In this document: one piece after another, positions 1 to 8,330 of the stretch | How positions within the stretch are numbered: position 1 is the stretch's first letter | How the letters are laid out: every line of letters begins with the position of its first letter | NCBI GenBank assembly: GCA_023954375.1 | Contig: JAMLIC010000016.1 | Coordinates: 112,041-176,040, forward strand | Origin: Planctomycetota bacterium | Lineage (GTDB): Bacteria > Planctomycetota > J058 | DNA length: 64,000 nucleotides | Direction of reading: 5' to 3' | Position numbers and translations under genes: made by a program | Notes under the pieces: generated by a model | What the model was told of the DNA's origin: nothing | The model's database searches: none | What the model saw: only the letters and a program-made list of their open reading frames with translations

Positions 1-40
1 GCCACCCGTCGCTGCCCGGGCTCCGGCCGCACGAGCGCGA

Positions 41-254
41 CTAGAGGCCCGGCCGGAAGCCGCTTCGCGGCCTTCCTGCCGGACCTCTAGCCTCATCGCT
101 GATGCCGGGGGATCCGTGTGCTCGGCCGCTGCTATCTCACATTTCGAGGACTTGCGGGTGGATCGGCGGCCGAGCACAGGGACCCCCGGCCGGAGTCGGC
201 CCGGCCCGGCCCGTCCGAGGCAGCCGCCTGGCGCATCTCCGGCCGGGCCTCTAG
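41..254. repeat. Inverted-repeat block downstream of the DUF1330 gene
   Basis: Positions 41-57 and 238-254 are a perfect 17-bp inverted repeat (CTAGAGGCCCGGCCGGA). The left arm also pairs with 72-90 (two mismatches) to form a tight hairpin. A second perfect 13-bp inverted repeat sits inside (117-129 with 166-178). The right outer arm contains the TAG stop codon of the minus-strand gene that ends at 251. The 41-90 hairpin could act as a terminator for that gene, although it has no T tract. The remainder of 1-250 shows no credible gene. Confidence 0.55.
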
Positions 255-553
255 TCGCGCTCGTACTCGGCGATGATCGTCGTCGTCTTCACCGCGCGCT
301 CGAAGTGCTCGCGCTTGATCGCGAGGTAGTCCGGGCGCTCGAAGAACGCGTCCATGCTGCCGCGGTCGCGGAAGAAGATCGCGAACACGCGGTTGATCTC
401 GGGGTCCGACTCCGTCGCCAGCACCTGCGAGACCACGAAGTCGTAGCGGAACCCGCCGCCGTGCTCGACCAGGAGCGGCGTCATCTGGCGCCGGTACTCC
501 GCGTAGGCCGCCGGGTCCCGCAGGGTCAGGCCGACCATCAGCTCGAACGCCAC
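251..553 (-). CDS. DUF1330-like dimeric alpha/beta-barrel protein
   Basis: This 100-residue soluble protein begins MAFELMVGLTLRDPAAYAEY and has the YxxYR pattern, the central FRYDFVVSQVL strand and the F..PDYLAIKREHFERAV segment typical of small ferredoxin-like (DUF1330/NIPSNAP-type) proteins that work as dimers. Members have no agreed reaction. Some act in stress responses or as monooxygenase-like folds. There is no signal peptide or membrane segment. The gene is divergent from the exported protein at 725, and about 170 bases separate them. Length fits the family and the ORF is complete. The family name rests on recalled pattern, so function is left open. Confidence 0.75.
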   Translation of the reverse strand: MAFELMVGLTLRDPAAYAEYRRQMTPLLVEHGGGFRYDFVVSQVLATESDPEINRVFAIFFRDRGSMDAFFERPDYLAIKREHFERAVKTTTIIAEYERD

Positions 554-724
554 GCTCGCCTCCGTTTCGTCTCGTCGTATCCGTCAGCTTCGCCCCACCG
601 CCCGACGAGCCGCGACGGTGAATGGAGTTGCGTCGGCCCCCGGCTTGCGTCCGCCGTCGCCAACGACGGAGCGCCCGCGAGCCCCCGCTCGCGGCGACGC
701 ACCGCACGACGGAGAGATCTCACC

Positions 725-1651
725 ATGCGACGCACCCTGACGCTCGCCCCCCTGCTCCTGGCCGCCCTCGCGGCGGCCGCCCACGCCCAGGAGGTGCCGT
801 TCCGCACCGTCGGACGCGGCGACGGCGCCGACGCGGTCGGACCGGCCGGCGGCGACTACGTGATCCGCTCGCGGGCCGACCTCGAGCGGCTCGACCTCGC
901 CGAGTTCGTCCACGAGGAGATCGCCTGGGGCAAGCGGTTGCTCCTCGCGTCGACGCGCGACGCGCGGCCGGACGGGCGGGCCCACCGGGTCGAGATCAGG
1001 AAGGTCGAGCGCGTCCCGGGCGCCCCGCGGCTGATCGTCGAGGTCGAGACGTGGGTGCCCACGGGCCGTCCGCAGCGAGGCACCGGCGAGCGGCCGGTGC
1101 ACATCATCGAGGTCGCGATCGACCCCGGCGTGCACGTCGAGTTCCGCGCGCGCGCCAAGGAGCCTGTCGCGCAGGCCCCGGCCGCGCAGGTCAGGCAGGC
1201 GAGGCCGACCCGTGGCCTCGCCGGCGAGCTCACGGGCCAGGCGACGCCGGCGCTGCCGACGCTGCACCGGTTCGAGTACCGCCGCATCCTCGAGTGGGAC
1301 GGCGACCACCTCGACGCCGCGCTGAAGCTCGTCCGTCAGCCCGACGGCAGCTACCTGGCCGACGTCAACGGCCGCGCCCCGCTCCGCGCCCGGTCGGGGG
1401 TCGTCGTCGCGGAGGCGGCCCTCGCCGACCTGCGCGCGGCGCTGGCCGCCATGGAGGGCTTCCCCACCCACTCGTTCGCCGGCGACGGCAACCACTACGC
1501 CGACGAGGTCCGGGCCGAGGGCGTCCACGCCGACGGCCGCCCCTACCGGTTCGCGCGCAGCTTCTACGACCCGGGCGAGCCGCGCTGGGCCGACCTGGCC
1601 GCGGCCCTGGACGAGGCCGTGGCCCGGCTGGCCAAGCAGGTCGCGCGCTGA
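725..1651 (+). CDS. Exported protein of unknown function
   Basis: I placed the start at ATG 725 because it opens a clear signal peptide (MRRTLTLAPLLLAALAAAAH with an A-H-A-Q cleavage region) and is preceded by GGAGAG. The frame is open upstream, but that stretch lacks coding character. The mature part (about 285 residues) is hydrophilic and has two regions separated by an Ala/Gln/Pro-rich stretch near residues 145-175. The second half (FEYRRILEWDG...YLADVNG) looks like a beta-rich domain. I do not recognise a family. The stop is followed 17 bases later by the GTG of the DUF962-like gene, so the two may be co-transcribed. Confidence 0.75.
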   Translation: MRRTLTLAPLLLAALAAAAHAQEVPFRTVGRGDGADAVGPAGGDYVIRSRADLERLDLAEFVHEEIAWGKRLLLASTRDARPDGRAHRVEIRKVERVPGAPRLIVEVETWVPTGRPQRGTGERPVHIIEVAIDPGVHVEFRARAKEPVAQAPAAQVRQARPTRGLAGELTGQATPALPTLHRFEYRRILEWDGDHLDAALKLVRQPDGSYLADVNGRAPLRARSGVVVAEAALADLRAALAAMEGFPTHSFAGDGNHYADEVRAEGVHADGRPYRFARSFYDPGEPRWADLAAALDEAVARLAKQVAR

Positions 1652-1668
1652 CGTGGGACACTGACGCC

Positions 1669-2043
1669 GTGAGCGACCCCGAGCCCTACCCGACGCTGCG
1701 CGCCTTCTGGCCCTACTACCTGAGCGAGCACCGGCACCCGGTCAACCGGGCGCTGCACGCGGTCGGCTCGCTGTGCGGGCTCACCTGGCTGGGCCTGGCG
1801 ATCGCCTGGCGCCAGCCGACGCTCGTCGCGGCGGCCCTCGTCAGCGGCTACGCCTTCGCCTGGATCGGGCACTTCGTCGTCGAGCGCAACCGGCCGGCGA
1901 CCTTCCGCTACCCGCTGAAGTCGTTCCTCTGCGACTGGCTGCTCCTCGTCTACACGCTGACGGGGCGGGCGGGCGGCGAGCTCGCGCGCCTCGAGGCCGA
2001 GGGGCGGCTCCCGCGCAAGCAGGAGCCGCAGGCCGTCTCCTGA
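1669..2043 (+). CDS. DUF962/Mpo1-like small membrane protein
   Basis: A 124-residue protein with a GTG start at 1669. The ORF stays open far upstream, but only here does the sequence match the family. It opens with YPTLRAFWPYYLSEHRHPVN followed by a hydrophobic pair (GSLCGLTWLGLAIAW and LVAAALVSGYAFAWIGHFVV), ERNRPATFRYP and a final DWLLLVYTLTGR. The H-x-x-x-N-R and GHFxxExNxPAxF motifs are hallmarks of the DUF962 (YGL010w/Mpo1) family. Yeast Mpo1 is an iron-dependent dioxygenase in phytosphingosine alpha-oxidation. Bacterial members are mostly uncharacterised, so the substrate here is unknown. The protein is predicted to sit in the inner membrane. Confidence 0.85.
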   Translation: MSDPEPYPTLRAFWPYYLSEHRHPVNRALHAVGSLCGLTWLGLAIAWRQPTLVAAALVSGYAFAWIGHFVVERNRPATFRYPLKSFLCDWLLLVYTLTGRAGGELARLEAEGRLPRKQEPQAVS

Positions 2044-2170
2044 TCGACGTCGGACAGCCGCCGTGTCGTGCGTGCCGCGGCGTGCGGCAGCCCCGCAAGG
2101 CTGCGCGGTGTGGATCGCCCGTGCGTCGCAGATACCTGCGCAGGAGGGCTCGACGCGAGCCTGGCGGCCC

Positions 2171-2533
2171 CTACGCGCCGCCGATCAGGCGCGCGACGCC
2201 GCGCGCGAAGAGCAGCGCCCCTGCGAGCCCGACGGCGACGATGGCGCCTGCAACGGCGGTGACGACGATGGGCTGGCGGGAGTACGCCGCGAAGGCGACC
2301 GCCGCGCCGGCGGCGAGCGCGCCGCCCGCGAGCGCGTCGCGGACGCCCAGACGCCGGAACTCCGCGTCGACCTCGCGCTGGGCCTCCCCCAGCCAGTCCT
2401 CCAGCGCCTGTGGCGGCGCGCCCCTATCGAGCAGGGATCGGCGGATGGTGGCGAGCGGATGCCCCCACATGATCCGGGCGCGAGCCTCCGCGCGGAGAGC
2501 GTCGAGGTCGGGACCAGGGCGCGGCGGAAACAT
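2171..2533 (-). CDS. Small membrane protein, unknown
   Basis: A 120-residue protein with a cytoplasmic N-terminal half of amphipathic helices (about residues 8-60, rich in Arg, Glu and Ala) and two hydrophobic helices near residues 66-83 and 88-112. The pattern resembles small helical-hairpin membrane proteins with a short DNA- or protein-binding-like head, but I do not recognise a family. It faces the DUF962 gene tail to tail across a 127-base gap that contains a short GC hairpin (2087-2104). Upstream of its start the divergent glycosyltransferase gene begins 80 bases away. Confidence 0.6.
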   Translation of the reverse strand: MFPPRPGPDLDALRAEARARIMWGHPLATIRRSLLDRGAPPQALEDWLGEAQREVDAEFRRLGVRDALAGGALAAGAAVAFAAYSRQPIVVTAVAGAIVAVGLAGALLFARGVARLIGGA

Positions 2534-2613
2534 GCTCCCGGTGTCCCTCGGCCGCGAGGGGAGGTCAAGGGGGTTCCGCCCGCGCGATAGGGGGTGGGCT
2601 ACGATCGGTCGCC

Positions 2614-3603
2614 ATGCCCCAGGTGAGCGTGATCACCCCCTGCTACGCCGCCGAGCGGACGCTGCCGGCGACCCTGGCCTGCGTCCTCGGCCAGCGCACG
2701 GGGCGCGCGCTCGAGGTGATCGTCGTCGACGACGGCTCGCCCGACGGCTCGCTGGAGGTCGCCCGCGCCTGGGCCACACGCGACGACCGCGTGCGCGTGC
2801 TCGCGCAGCCGAACGGAGGGGAGGCGAGCGCGCTCAACGCGGGCTGGCGCGAGGCGCGGGGCGAGTTCGTGGCGATCGTCGAGGCCGACGTCGAGCCGGC
2901 GCCCGACTGGCTCGAGACCTGCCTGGGCGTCCTCGAGCGCGAGCCCGACGCGTGGGGCGTGGGCGGCCACCTCGAGACCCCGCGCGAGGACCCGTGGATC
3001 GCGCGCCTGGCCGGCTACGAGGTCGAGCACAAGCTGGCGACCGCGCCCCGCGACGCGCGGCACCTGACCTCGGCCAACGTCGTCTACCGCCGCGCCGCGT
3101 TCGACGTGGCCGGCCCCTTCGACGAGCGCCTGGTGAACGCCAGCCTCGACTCCGTCTTCAACGCGCGGCTCGTGCGCGCGGGCAAGCGCCTCGTCTTCGA
3201 GCCCCGCGCCCGCGCGCGGCACCACTACAAGACGACGCTCCTCGGCTTCCTCCGCCGCCACTGGGCCTACGCGCGCTACCGCGTCCACAACGACGCGCTC
3301 GACCTCTACCCGGCCGACCGCGCCCTCGCCGCCCACGTGGCCCTCGCGGCGCTCGGCGCCCTGGGCCTCGCGCTGGCCCCGCTCTTCTGGCTCCTGCCGC
3401 CGCCGTTCGCCGCGCTCGTCCTCGTCGGACCGGCGCTCCTGGCGCTCGCCGCGCTGCTTCAGGTCCCGCGCGCGCTCCGCTTCGCCGTCGCGCGCCGCGA
3501 CCCGGCGGCCCTGCTCCTGCCGCCGGTGCTCGTCCTGCGCAACGTCGTCGGCGCCGTCGGCTACGGCGTGGGGGCGGTCAGGAAGGCGCTGGGCGGGGTC
3601 TGA
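2614..3603 (+). CDS. Family 2 glycosyltransferase with C-terminal membrane helices
   Basis: The N-terminal 220 residues are a GT-A glycosyltransferase: VSVITPCYAAERTLPATLAC, VIVVDDGSPDGS (nucleotide-binding), GGEASALNAGWREARGEFVA, then an EADVEP segment in the DxD position. A GPFDERLVNASLDSVFNARL region fits the acceptor-side ED motif. Residues about 235-320 hold hydrophobic helices, so it probably acts at the inner face of the cytoplasmic membrane on a lipid-linked or surface glycan. The substrate cannot be read from sequence. A TACGAT -10-like box lies just upstream (2600-2605), so the leader would be very short. Its stop codon abuts the stop of the convergent phosphoesterase gene. Confidence 0.85.
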   Translation: MPQVSVITPCYAAERTLPATLACVLGQRTGRALEVIVVDDGSPDGSLEVARAWATRDDRVRVLAQPNGGEASALNAGWREARGEFVAIVEADVEPAPDWLETCLGVLEREPDAWGVGGHLETPREDPWIARLAGYEVEHKLATAPRDARHLTSANVVYRRAAFDVAGPFDERLVNASLDSVFNARLVRAGKRLVFEPRARARHHYKTTLLGFLRRHWAYARYRVHNDALDLYPADRALAAHVALAALGALGLALAPLFWLLPPPFAALVLVGPALLALAALLQVPRALRFAVARRDPAALLLPPVLVLRNVVGAVGYGVGAVRKALGGV

Positions 3604-4392
3604 TCAGCCTCGCTGCAGCACGACGACCCGGGCATCGACCTTGAGCACCTGGACGCCGCCCGCGAGGTCGACGAGCGGCACCGGCCACCACGTGTGTCCG
3701 CACACGACGAGCGGCGGGCTCCAGAGCGCCGCGCCCTCGAGGGTCGCGCGGACGTCCGGGCTCCCGCGAAGCCCGTCCCCGTCCGGCCCCTCGTGGAGGA
3801 CCAGGACGTCGACCTCCTCGAGCAGGAGCGCCTCGACCTTGCCCAGGAACGTGGCCGCGTCCTGCCGGTTGAGCCGGGCGGGGTTGCCGATGATCCCGGC
3901 GACCCCGCCGACGCGCAGGCCGTCGAGCGCGCGCGCCGCGCCGTCGAGCACGTGGACGCCGACCCGGTCCCGGGGGGTGAGCACGTCGTGGTTGCCGAGG
4001 ACGCCGGCCACCCAGCGGAAGCGCCCGGCGAAGGCCGACCAGACCGACCCGACGTCGCCCGCGCCGCCGCGCCGCTTCAGGTCGGGCACCGTGTAGAGGT
4101 CGCCCGCGAGGAGGACGCCGGTCCGCCCGGGTGGGGGCAGGTCGCCTCGCTCGGCGAGGTCGACCAGCCGCTCGGCGAGCGCCACGCCGGCGAGGCGCTG
4201 TGGGTACGGACCCGACGGGACCTCGAGGGCCTGGAGGTCGGCCGCGGCGACGATCGCGTCGAGGGCGTCGGGGAGACGGTCGACCGCGGCCCGGTGCAGG
4301 GGGTAGGTGATCGCCTCGATCCGCCCGCGCCCGGCCGCGTTGAGGGCGGGCAGGGCGTCGAACGGGATCGGGTCGACGGACAGGATCCGCAT
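3604..4392 (-). CDS. Metallophosphoesterase (calcineurin-like fold)
   Basis: A 262-residue protein with the ordered motifs of the metallophosphatase fold: RILSVDPIP at the N-terminus (position of the usual D-x-H strand), LLAGDLY (GD), GVLGNHDV (GNHD), VLHEGPDGDG and VVCGHTWWP (GHxx). The first metal motif is atypical because the usual DxH histidine is not obvious, which may alter one metal site. No signal peptide is present, so it is probably cytoplasmic. Substrates of this superfamily range from nucleotides to phosphoproteins and cannot be assigned. It ends against the glycosyltransferase gene. The six bases TGATCA (3601-3606) provide the stop codons of both genes. Confidence 0.8.
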   Translation of the reverse strand: MRILSVDPIPFDALPALNAAGRGRIEAITYPLHRAAVDRLPDALDAIVAAADLQALEVPSGPYPQRLAGVALAERLVDLAERGDLPPPGRTGVLLAGDLYTVPDLKRRGGAGDVGSVWSAFAGRFRWVAGVLGNHDVLTPRDRVGVHVLDGAARALDGLRVGGVAGIIGNPARLNRQDAATFLGKVEALLLEEVDVLVLHEGPDGDGLRGSPDVRATLEGAALWSPPLVVCGHTWWPVPLVDLAGGVQVLKVDARVVVLQRG

Positions 4393-4676
4393 GGCTCAGC
4401 CCCTGCCGCCGACGTCGGTGGACGCACGGGGGGTGACGAGTCGTGGCGCTCGCGCTGTCATCGCTCGCCGTTACGACCGGCTCGTCACCCCGCGCACCGG
4501 GTCGCCGATCCCGCCACGGCCCGCGGCCTCGGACTCGACGACCCACCGACTCCCGGAAGTTGAAAAGCGTGTGAACGACACCCGGCCGGCGACCACTTGC
4601 TCGGCCGGCACTTGTGTCGTTACAGCGCGATGGCTCGGCCTTTGTATGTCGGTCGACCGGAAGAGGCGAGCGGCGG
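4393..4676. promoter_or_regulatory. Divergent intergenic region with two inverted repeats
   Basis: This 284-base gap separates the phosphoesterase gene (minus) from the next plus-strand gene, so it must hold both promoters. It contains an 11-bp perfect inverted repeat (4430-4440 with 4481-4491) and a second hairpin formed by AACGACAC at 4574-4581 with GTGTCGTT at 4614-4621, extended by CCGG-rich pairing. It is locally more A/T-rich than its surroundings. I cannot define a convincing -35/-10 pair. Confidence 0.35.
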
Positions 4677-5609
4677 ATGAGTCCATCGCGCAACACCATC
4701 GGTGGTTGGCTTGTCGTCACCCTGGCCCTCGTGGCCGGCGTGGCCGGACTCGCCCTGCTCCTGGGCGACGGCGACGGCCAGGCGGGTGGCGGCGCGGCGC
4801 CCGGCCGAGCGGGCGCGGGCCCCGACGCCCCGGTCGTCCCGCTCGAGCCCCCCGCCCGCGGGCCTGGTGACCCGACCACGCCGGCTCCGGCGCCCGCCGG
4901 GGGCGCCGCCCACGCCAGCGTCGACGACGGCCCCGGCCTCGACCTCGGCCACGACGAGATCCGCGCCCGCCTCGCCGCGGGCGAGCCCGGCATGGAGCTC
5001 CTGGCCGCGCGGCTCCCCGAGCACGGGCAGCCCGCGCCGCTCACCCCCCGCTGGGAGGTCGGCGACGAGTGGGTCGTCGAGACGTGGTACCGCCAGGTCC
5101 AGGCGCACGCCGACGAGTGGATCGGGCCGGCGGTCTGGCGCTTCCGCGTCGAGCGCGAGGTCGGGTTCCGCGACGAGCCCTGCCTCGAGCTCACCGTGAC
5201 CCGCGCCGACGAGCCGCAGGTCCCGCCCGTCACGCTGTGGATCGCCCGCGCCGGTCACCTCGCCGGCGTCGAGACGACGGTCACCCAGCAGGGCAAGGCC
5301 CAGCGCGCCCTCCACGTGATCCCGCGCGGCGACGCGCCCGAGGCGCTCCGCGCGCCGCTCACGTCGGCGCCCGTGCGCCTGCCGCCCCCGGGCGCCCTGG
5401 CCCGGCTCGCGCCGGCGGGCCTCCCCTTCGACCCCCTGGGCGCCGCGCCGCCCGACGTCGCCGAGCACCTCCGCTCCGGCGACCCCACCCTGGACATCGA
5501 GTTCCGAGACCCGCTGGACGGCACGACCGTCCGCCAGCGCTGGGCCCAAGGGGACCTGCGCTGGCCCGTGGTCTCCCGCACGGAGACGACGCTCTCGCTC
5601 CGGCGCTGA
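4677..5609 (+). CDS. Membrane-anchored or exported protein, unknown
   Basis: I chose ATG 4677, preceded by GAAGAGGCGAGC, which gives a protein of 310 residues starting MSPSRNTIGGWLVVTLALV, a clear N-terminal membrane anchor or uncleaved signal (residues about 8-30). A Gly/Pro/Ala-rich linker (about 33-85) follows. The rest is a mixed alpha/beta domain of about 220 residues with repeated paired Trp and Arg positions (GDEWVVETWYRQVQ, GPAVWRFRVEREV, TLWIARAGHLAGVETTV). It is unrelated to anything I recognise. It lies 33 bases upstream of the transglutaminase-like gene and may share its transcript and export context. Confidence 0.65.
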   Translation: MSPSRNTIGGWLVVTLALVAGVAGLALLLGDGDGQAGGGAAPGRAGAGPDAPVVPLEPPARGPGDPTTPAPAPAGGAAHASVDDGPGLDLGHDEIRARLAAGEPGMELLAARLPEHGQPAPLTPRWEVGDEWVVETWYRQVQAHADEWIGPAVWRFRVEREVGFRDEPCLELTVTRADEPQVPPVTLWIARAGHLAGVETTVTQQGKAQRALHVIPRGDAPEALRAPLTSAPVRLPPPGALARLAPAGLPFDPLGAAPPDVAEHLRSGDPTLDIEFRDPLDGTTVRQRWAQGDLRWPVVSRTETTLSLRR

Positions 5610-5642
5610 CCTTCGCCCGAGAGTTCGCCAAAGAGAACGACC

Positions 5643-8210
5643 ATGAAGCGACCGATCACCCCCGGCCTGGCCGGGCTGGCCTTGACGTTCCTCCTCACCG
5701 CCGCCGCCGCCGGGCGCGAGATCGACCTCGGCGACGTGCGCATCACCGCGCCCGGCGACCGCGAGGGCCGGTCGGCGATCACGCCCTGGTCCGGCCAGTG
5801 GTGGCCCATGTCGGCCGGGAAGCTGGCGCTCGGCTGGAACGGCACGGGCAACGACTTCACCTACGACCCGGCGACGAAGCAGTACCGCCGCGCCGCCACC
5901 CAGAAGCCGGCCGGCGACCTGTCGCCCTTCCTCAAGTTCGACGAGTGGCGCCGCCTCGTCACCGGCACCGACCCGGGCTCGGCGCTGGTCGAGCTGCACG
6001 GGCAGGGCAGCTTCCGCCACCACGTCCACGGCGACGAGAAGGAGCGCCTCGACCGCGAGGGGATCTCCTACTCTTGGTGGGGCCACTGCAACGGCTGGTG
6101 CGCGGCGGCGATCCTCGAGAAGGAGCCGATCGGCCCGGTCGAGGCGCGCGGCGTCCGCTTCGAGGTCGCCGACCTGAAGGGGATCCTCAGCGAGTGCCAC
6201 TACGGCGTCGAGAGCGACTTCACCGGCCGCCGCTACGACGCGCCGTCGGCCGCCGTGCGCGAGTCGCGCGAGACCGCGCGGCGCCTGCTCGCGGCGCTGA
6301 ACGGCAACCAGCCGGCGCCCGTGGCCGAGTACGTCGCCTGGTACGAGAAGGCCTACTCGACGACGCTCTCGCCCACGGTCCGCCAGTCGATCCGGCCGAG
6401 CGACTTCAGGTCGCAGCTCGAGTACTACGAGACGTGGTGCGCCGACCGCTTCGACGCGGCCTACGCCGACCTCGCGCCGCACGTCTTCCACCAGATCCTC
6501 GAGTCGGTGATCGGCCAGCGCCGCCTGTCGCTCGTGTTCGACATCGACGCGGGCGCCGAGGTGTGGAACCACCCGGCCTACGCCTACACCTCGTCGATCG
6601 AGCGCGTGCGGACGTTCACCGAGGGCAACGCCCAGCGGACCGAGTGGCGCGCGCGCACGGTCGTGACCTACGCGACCGACGGCGTGTCGGAGTCGATCCT
6701 CGGCGTCGAGGGCTTCACGCGCACCTACACCTACACGCTGATCACCGACGCCGCCGGCAGGCCGATCGGCGGCGAGTGGACCGGCGCCAGCGTCGACGAC
6801 CACCCGGACTTCGCCTGGCTGCCGACGTTCAACTCGGCCGGCGCCGACTCGAGCGAGAACCCGCGCATGCCGTGGGGTCAGGTGACGGAGCTGCTGGCCG
6901 CCGACCACCTGGCGACGACGGCGCGCGCGTTCGACCTCGAGGCCCAGGGCGTGGCGGCGAGCAGCCGGCGCGCCGCGGGCAACACGACCACCTGGGAGCA
7001 GCCGATCGCCGTGCAGGGCGACGCGGCCCTCGCCGTCCGTGTGCGCGCCGGGCAGGCCGTGGCGCGCGTGACCTACCACGAGCAGCGCCTGAACACGTCG
7101 GGCGCCCACCCGACCGTGCGCCGCGACCCGCTCGTGGCGCTCGGCGAGTCGACGACCACGCCCCGCTTCGAGGTGACGGCGCGGCTGGCGACGGGCAAGC
7201 GGATGATCCTCGCCTACGCCTACGACGCCGCGGGGCGCCTCCTCGGGGTCGACGAGGTCACGCTCGACGTGGGCGCCGCCCCGGCGCCGCGGCCGACGGA
7301 CGACGTCTACGAGCCGAACAACACGGCCGCCACGGCGGCCCGGATCGCGCCGGGCGTCTACCGGGACCTGGTGTGCAACGACGACGACTGGTTCTCGGTC
7401 GTGCTCACGAGCCCGGGCAGCCTGTCGGTGACGATCGACTTCCGGCACGCCGAGGGTGACCTCGACCTGCACGTCGACGGCCCGTCGGGCCGCGTCGGGC
7501 GCTCCGAGAGCACGAGCGACCGTGAGCGCGTCGAGGTCGCGAGCGTCCCGGCGGGCACCTACCTGATCCGCGTGTTCGGCTACCAGGGCGCCCGCGCCCG
7601 CTACACGCTGACGGTCGCGACGACCCCCGCCGCGTCGACCGGCCCGGCGGACGACCGCTTCGAGCCGAACAACACGCGGGCGGCGGCCGCCGCGATCGCC
7701 CCCGGCAGCTACCCGGGCCTCGTCTGCAACGACGACGACTGGTTCAAGGTCACGCTCGGGGCCGAGGCGACGCTCGAGGTGCGGATCGCGTTCCGCCACG
7801 CCGAGGGCGACCTCGACATGTCGGTGAGCAACGCGGCGGGGACGGTCCTGCGCTCGAGCACGTCGTCGGCCGACGGCGAGCTGATCCGCCTCGAGCGCCA
7901 GCCGGCCGGCGACTACTTCGTGCGCGTCTACGGCTACCGCGGCGCCCGCGCCGGCTACGACCTGACGGTCACCGTCACGCCCACGGCGACCACCGTGACC
8001 CCGCCGCCGGCGACGACCACCACCGGCACGGTCACGGCGACCGCGCTGAACGTGCGCCGGGGCCCGGGGACGACGTTCGCGATCGTCACGACCCTGCGCC
8101 AGAACGCCGTGGTCACGATCCTCGAGGAGCGCAGCGGCTGGCTGCGGGTCACCTGGACCGGCGCGCCGGCGGGCGAGCTGTGGGTGTCGGCGTCCTTCGT
8201 CCGGCGGTGA
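5643..8210 (+). CDS. Secreted transglutaminase-elicitor-like protein with two PPC domains and SH3b
   Basis: This 855-residue protein has a cleavable signal peptide (residues 1-24, ending AAAAG). Residues about 45-480 include WWGHCNGWC (146-153), followed by a region ending in repeated HPDFAWLP-type motifs. This resembles the transglutaminase-elicitor (GP42-type) family, in which a Cys in a similar G-x-C setting is catalytic. Cys153 or Cys149 would be the nucleophile candidate. Residues about 552-655 and 669-770 are two tandem PPC domains, each starting YEPNN or FEPNN with a VCNDDDWF motif. Residues about 793-855 form a bacterial SH3 domain (LNVRRGPG, GWLRVTW, LWVSASFV). The architecture suggests an extracellular enzyme that cross-links or cleaves cell-wall or protein targets, with the C-terminal domains for binding. 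The family call is moderate and the PPC and SH3b calls are strong. Confidence 0.8.
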   Translation: MKRPITPGLAGLALTFLLTAAAAGREIDLGDVRITAPGDREGRSAITPWSGQWWPMSAGKLALGWNGTGNDFTYDPATKQYRRAATQKPAGDLSPFLKFDEWRRLVTGTDPGSALVELHGQGSFRHHVHGDEKERLDREGISYSWWGHCNGWCAAAILEKEPIGPVEARGVRFEVADLKGILSECHYGVESDFTGRRYDAPSAAVRESRETARRLLAALNGNQPAPVAEYVAWYEKAYSTTLSPTVRQSIRPSDFRSQLEYYETWCADRFDAAYADLAPHVFHQILESVIGQRRLSLVFDIDAGAEVWNHPAYAYTSSIERVRTFTEGNAQRTEWRARTVVTYATDGVSESILGVEGFTRTYTYTLITDAAGRPIGGEWTGASVDDHPDFAWLPTFNSAGADSSENPRMPWGQVTELLAADHLATTARAFDLEAQGVAASSRRAAGNTTTWEQPIAVQGDAALAVRVRAGQAVARVTYHEQRLNTSGAHPTVRRDPLVALGESTTTPRFEVTARLATGKRMILAYAYDAAGRLLGVDEVTLDVGAAPAPRPTDDVYEPNNTAATAARIAPGVYRDLVCNDDDWFSVVLTSPGSLSVTIDFRHAEGDLDLHVDGPSGRVGRSESTSDRERVEVASVPAGTYLIRVFGYQGARARYTLTVATTPAASTGPADDRFEPNNTRAAAAAIAPGSYPGLVCNDDDWFKVTLGAEATLEVRIAFRHAEGDLDMSVSNAAGTVLRSSTSSADGELIRLERQPAGDYFVRVYGYRGARAGYDLTVTVTPTATTVTPPPATTTTGTVTATALNVRRGPGTTFAIVTTLRQNAVVTILEERSGWLRVTWTGAPAGELWVSASFVRR

Positions 8211-8232
8211 GCGCGTCGCGGTGACGCACGAC

Positions 8233-8261
8233 GGCGGGCCCGCGCGGCGCGTGGGCCCGCC
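8233..8261 (+). terminator. GC-rich hairpin after the transglutaminase-like gene
   Basis: A 9-bp perfect stem (GGCGGGCCC with GGGCCCGCC) and an 11-base loop begin 23 bases after the stop codon. There is no T tract, as is common in very GC-rich genomes, so termination efficiency is uncertain. Confidence 0.5.
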
Positions 8262-8330
8262 GCGCCACGTACCCAGGGCCGCCACGGCCGTCGGTGCGAG
8301 CGCGTAGGATCGTCGACACCGGGGGAGTCC

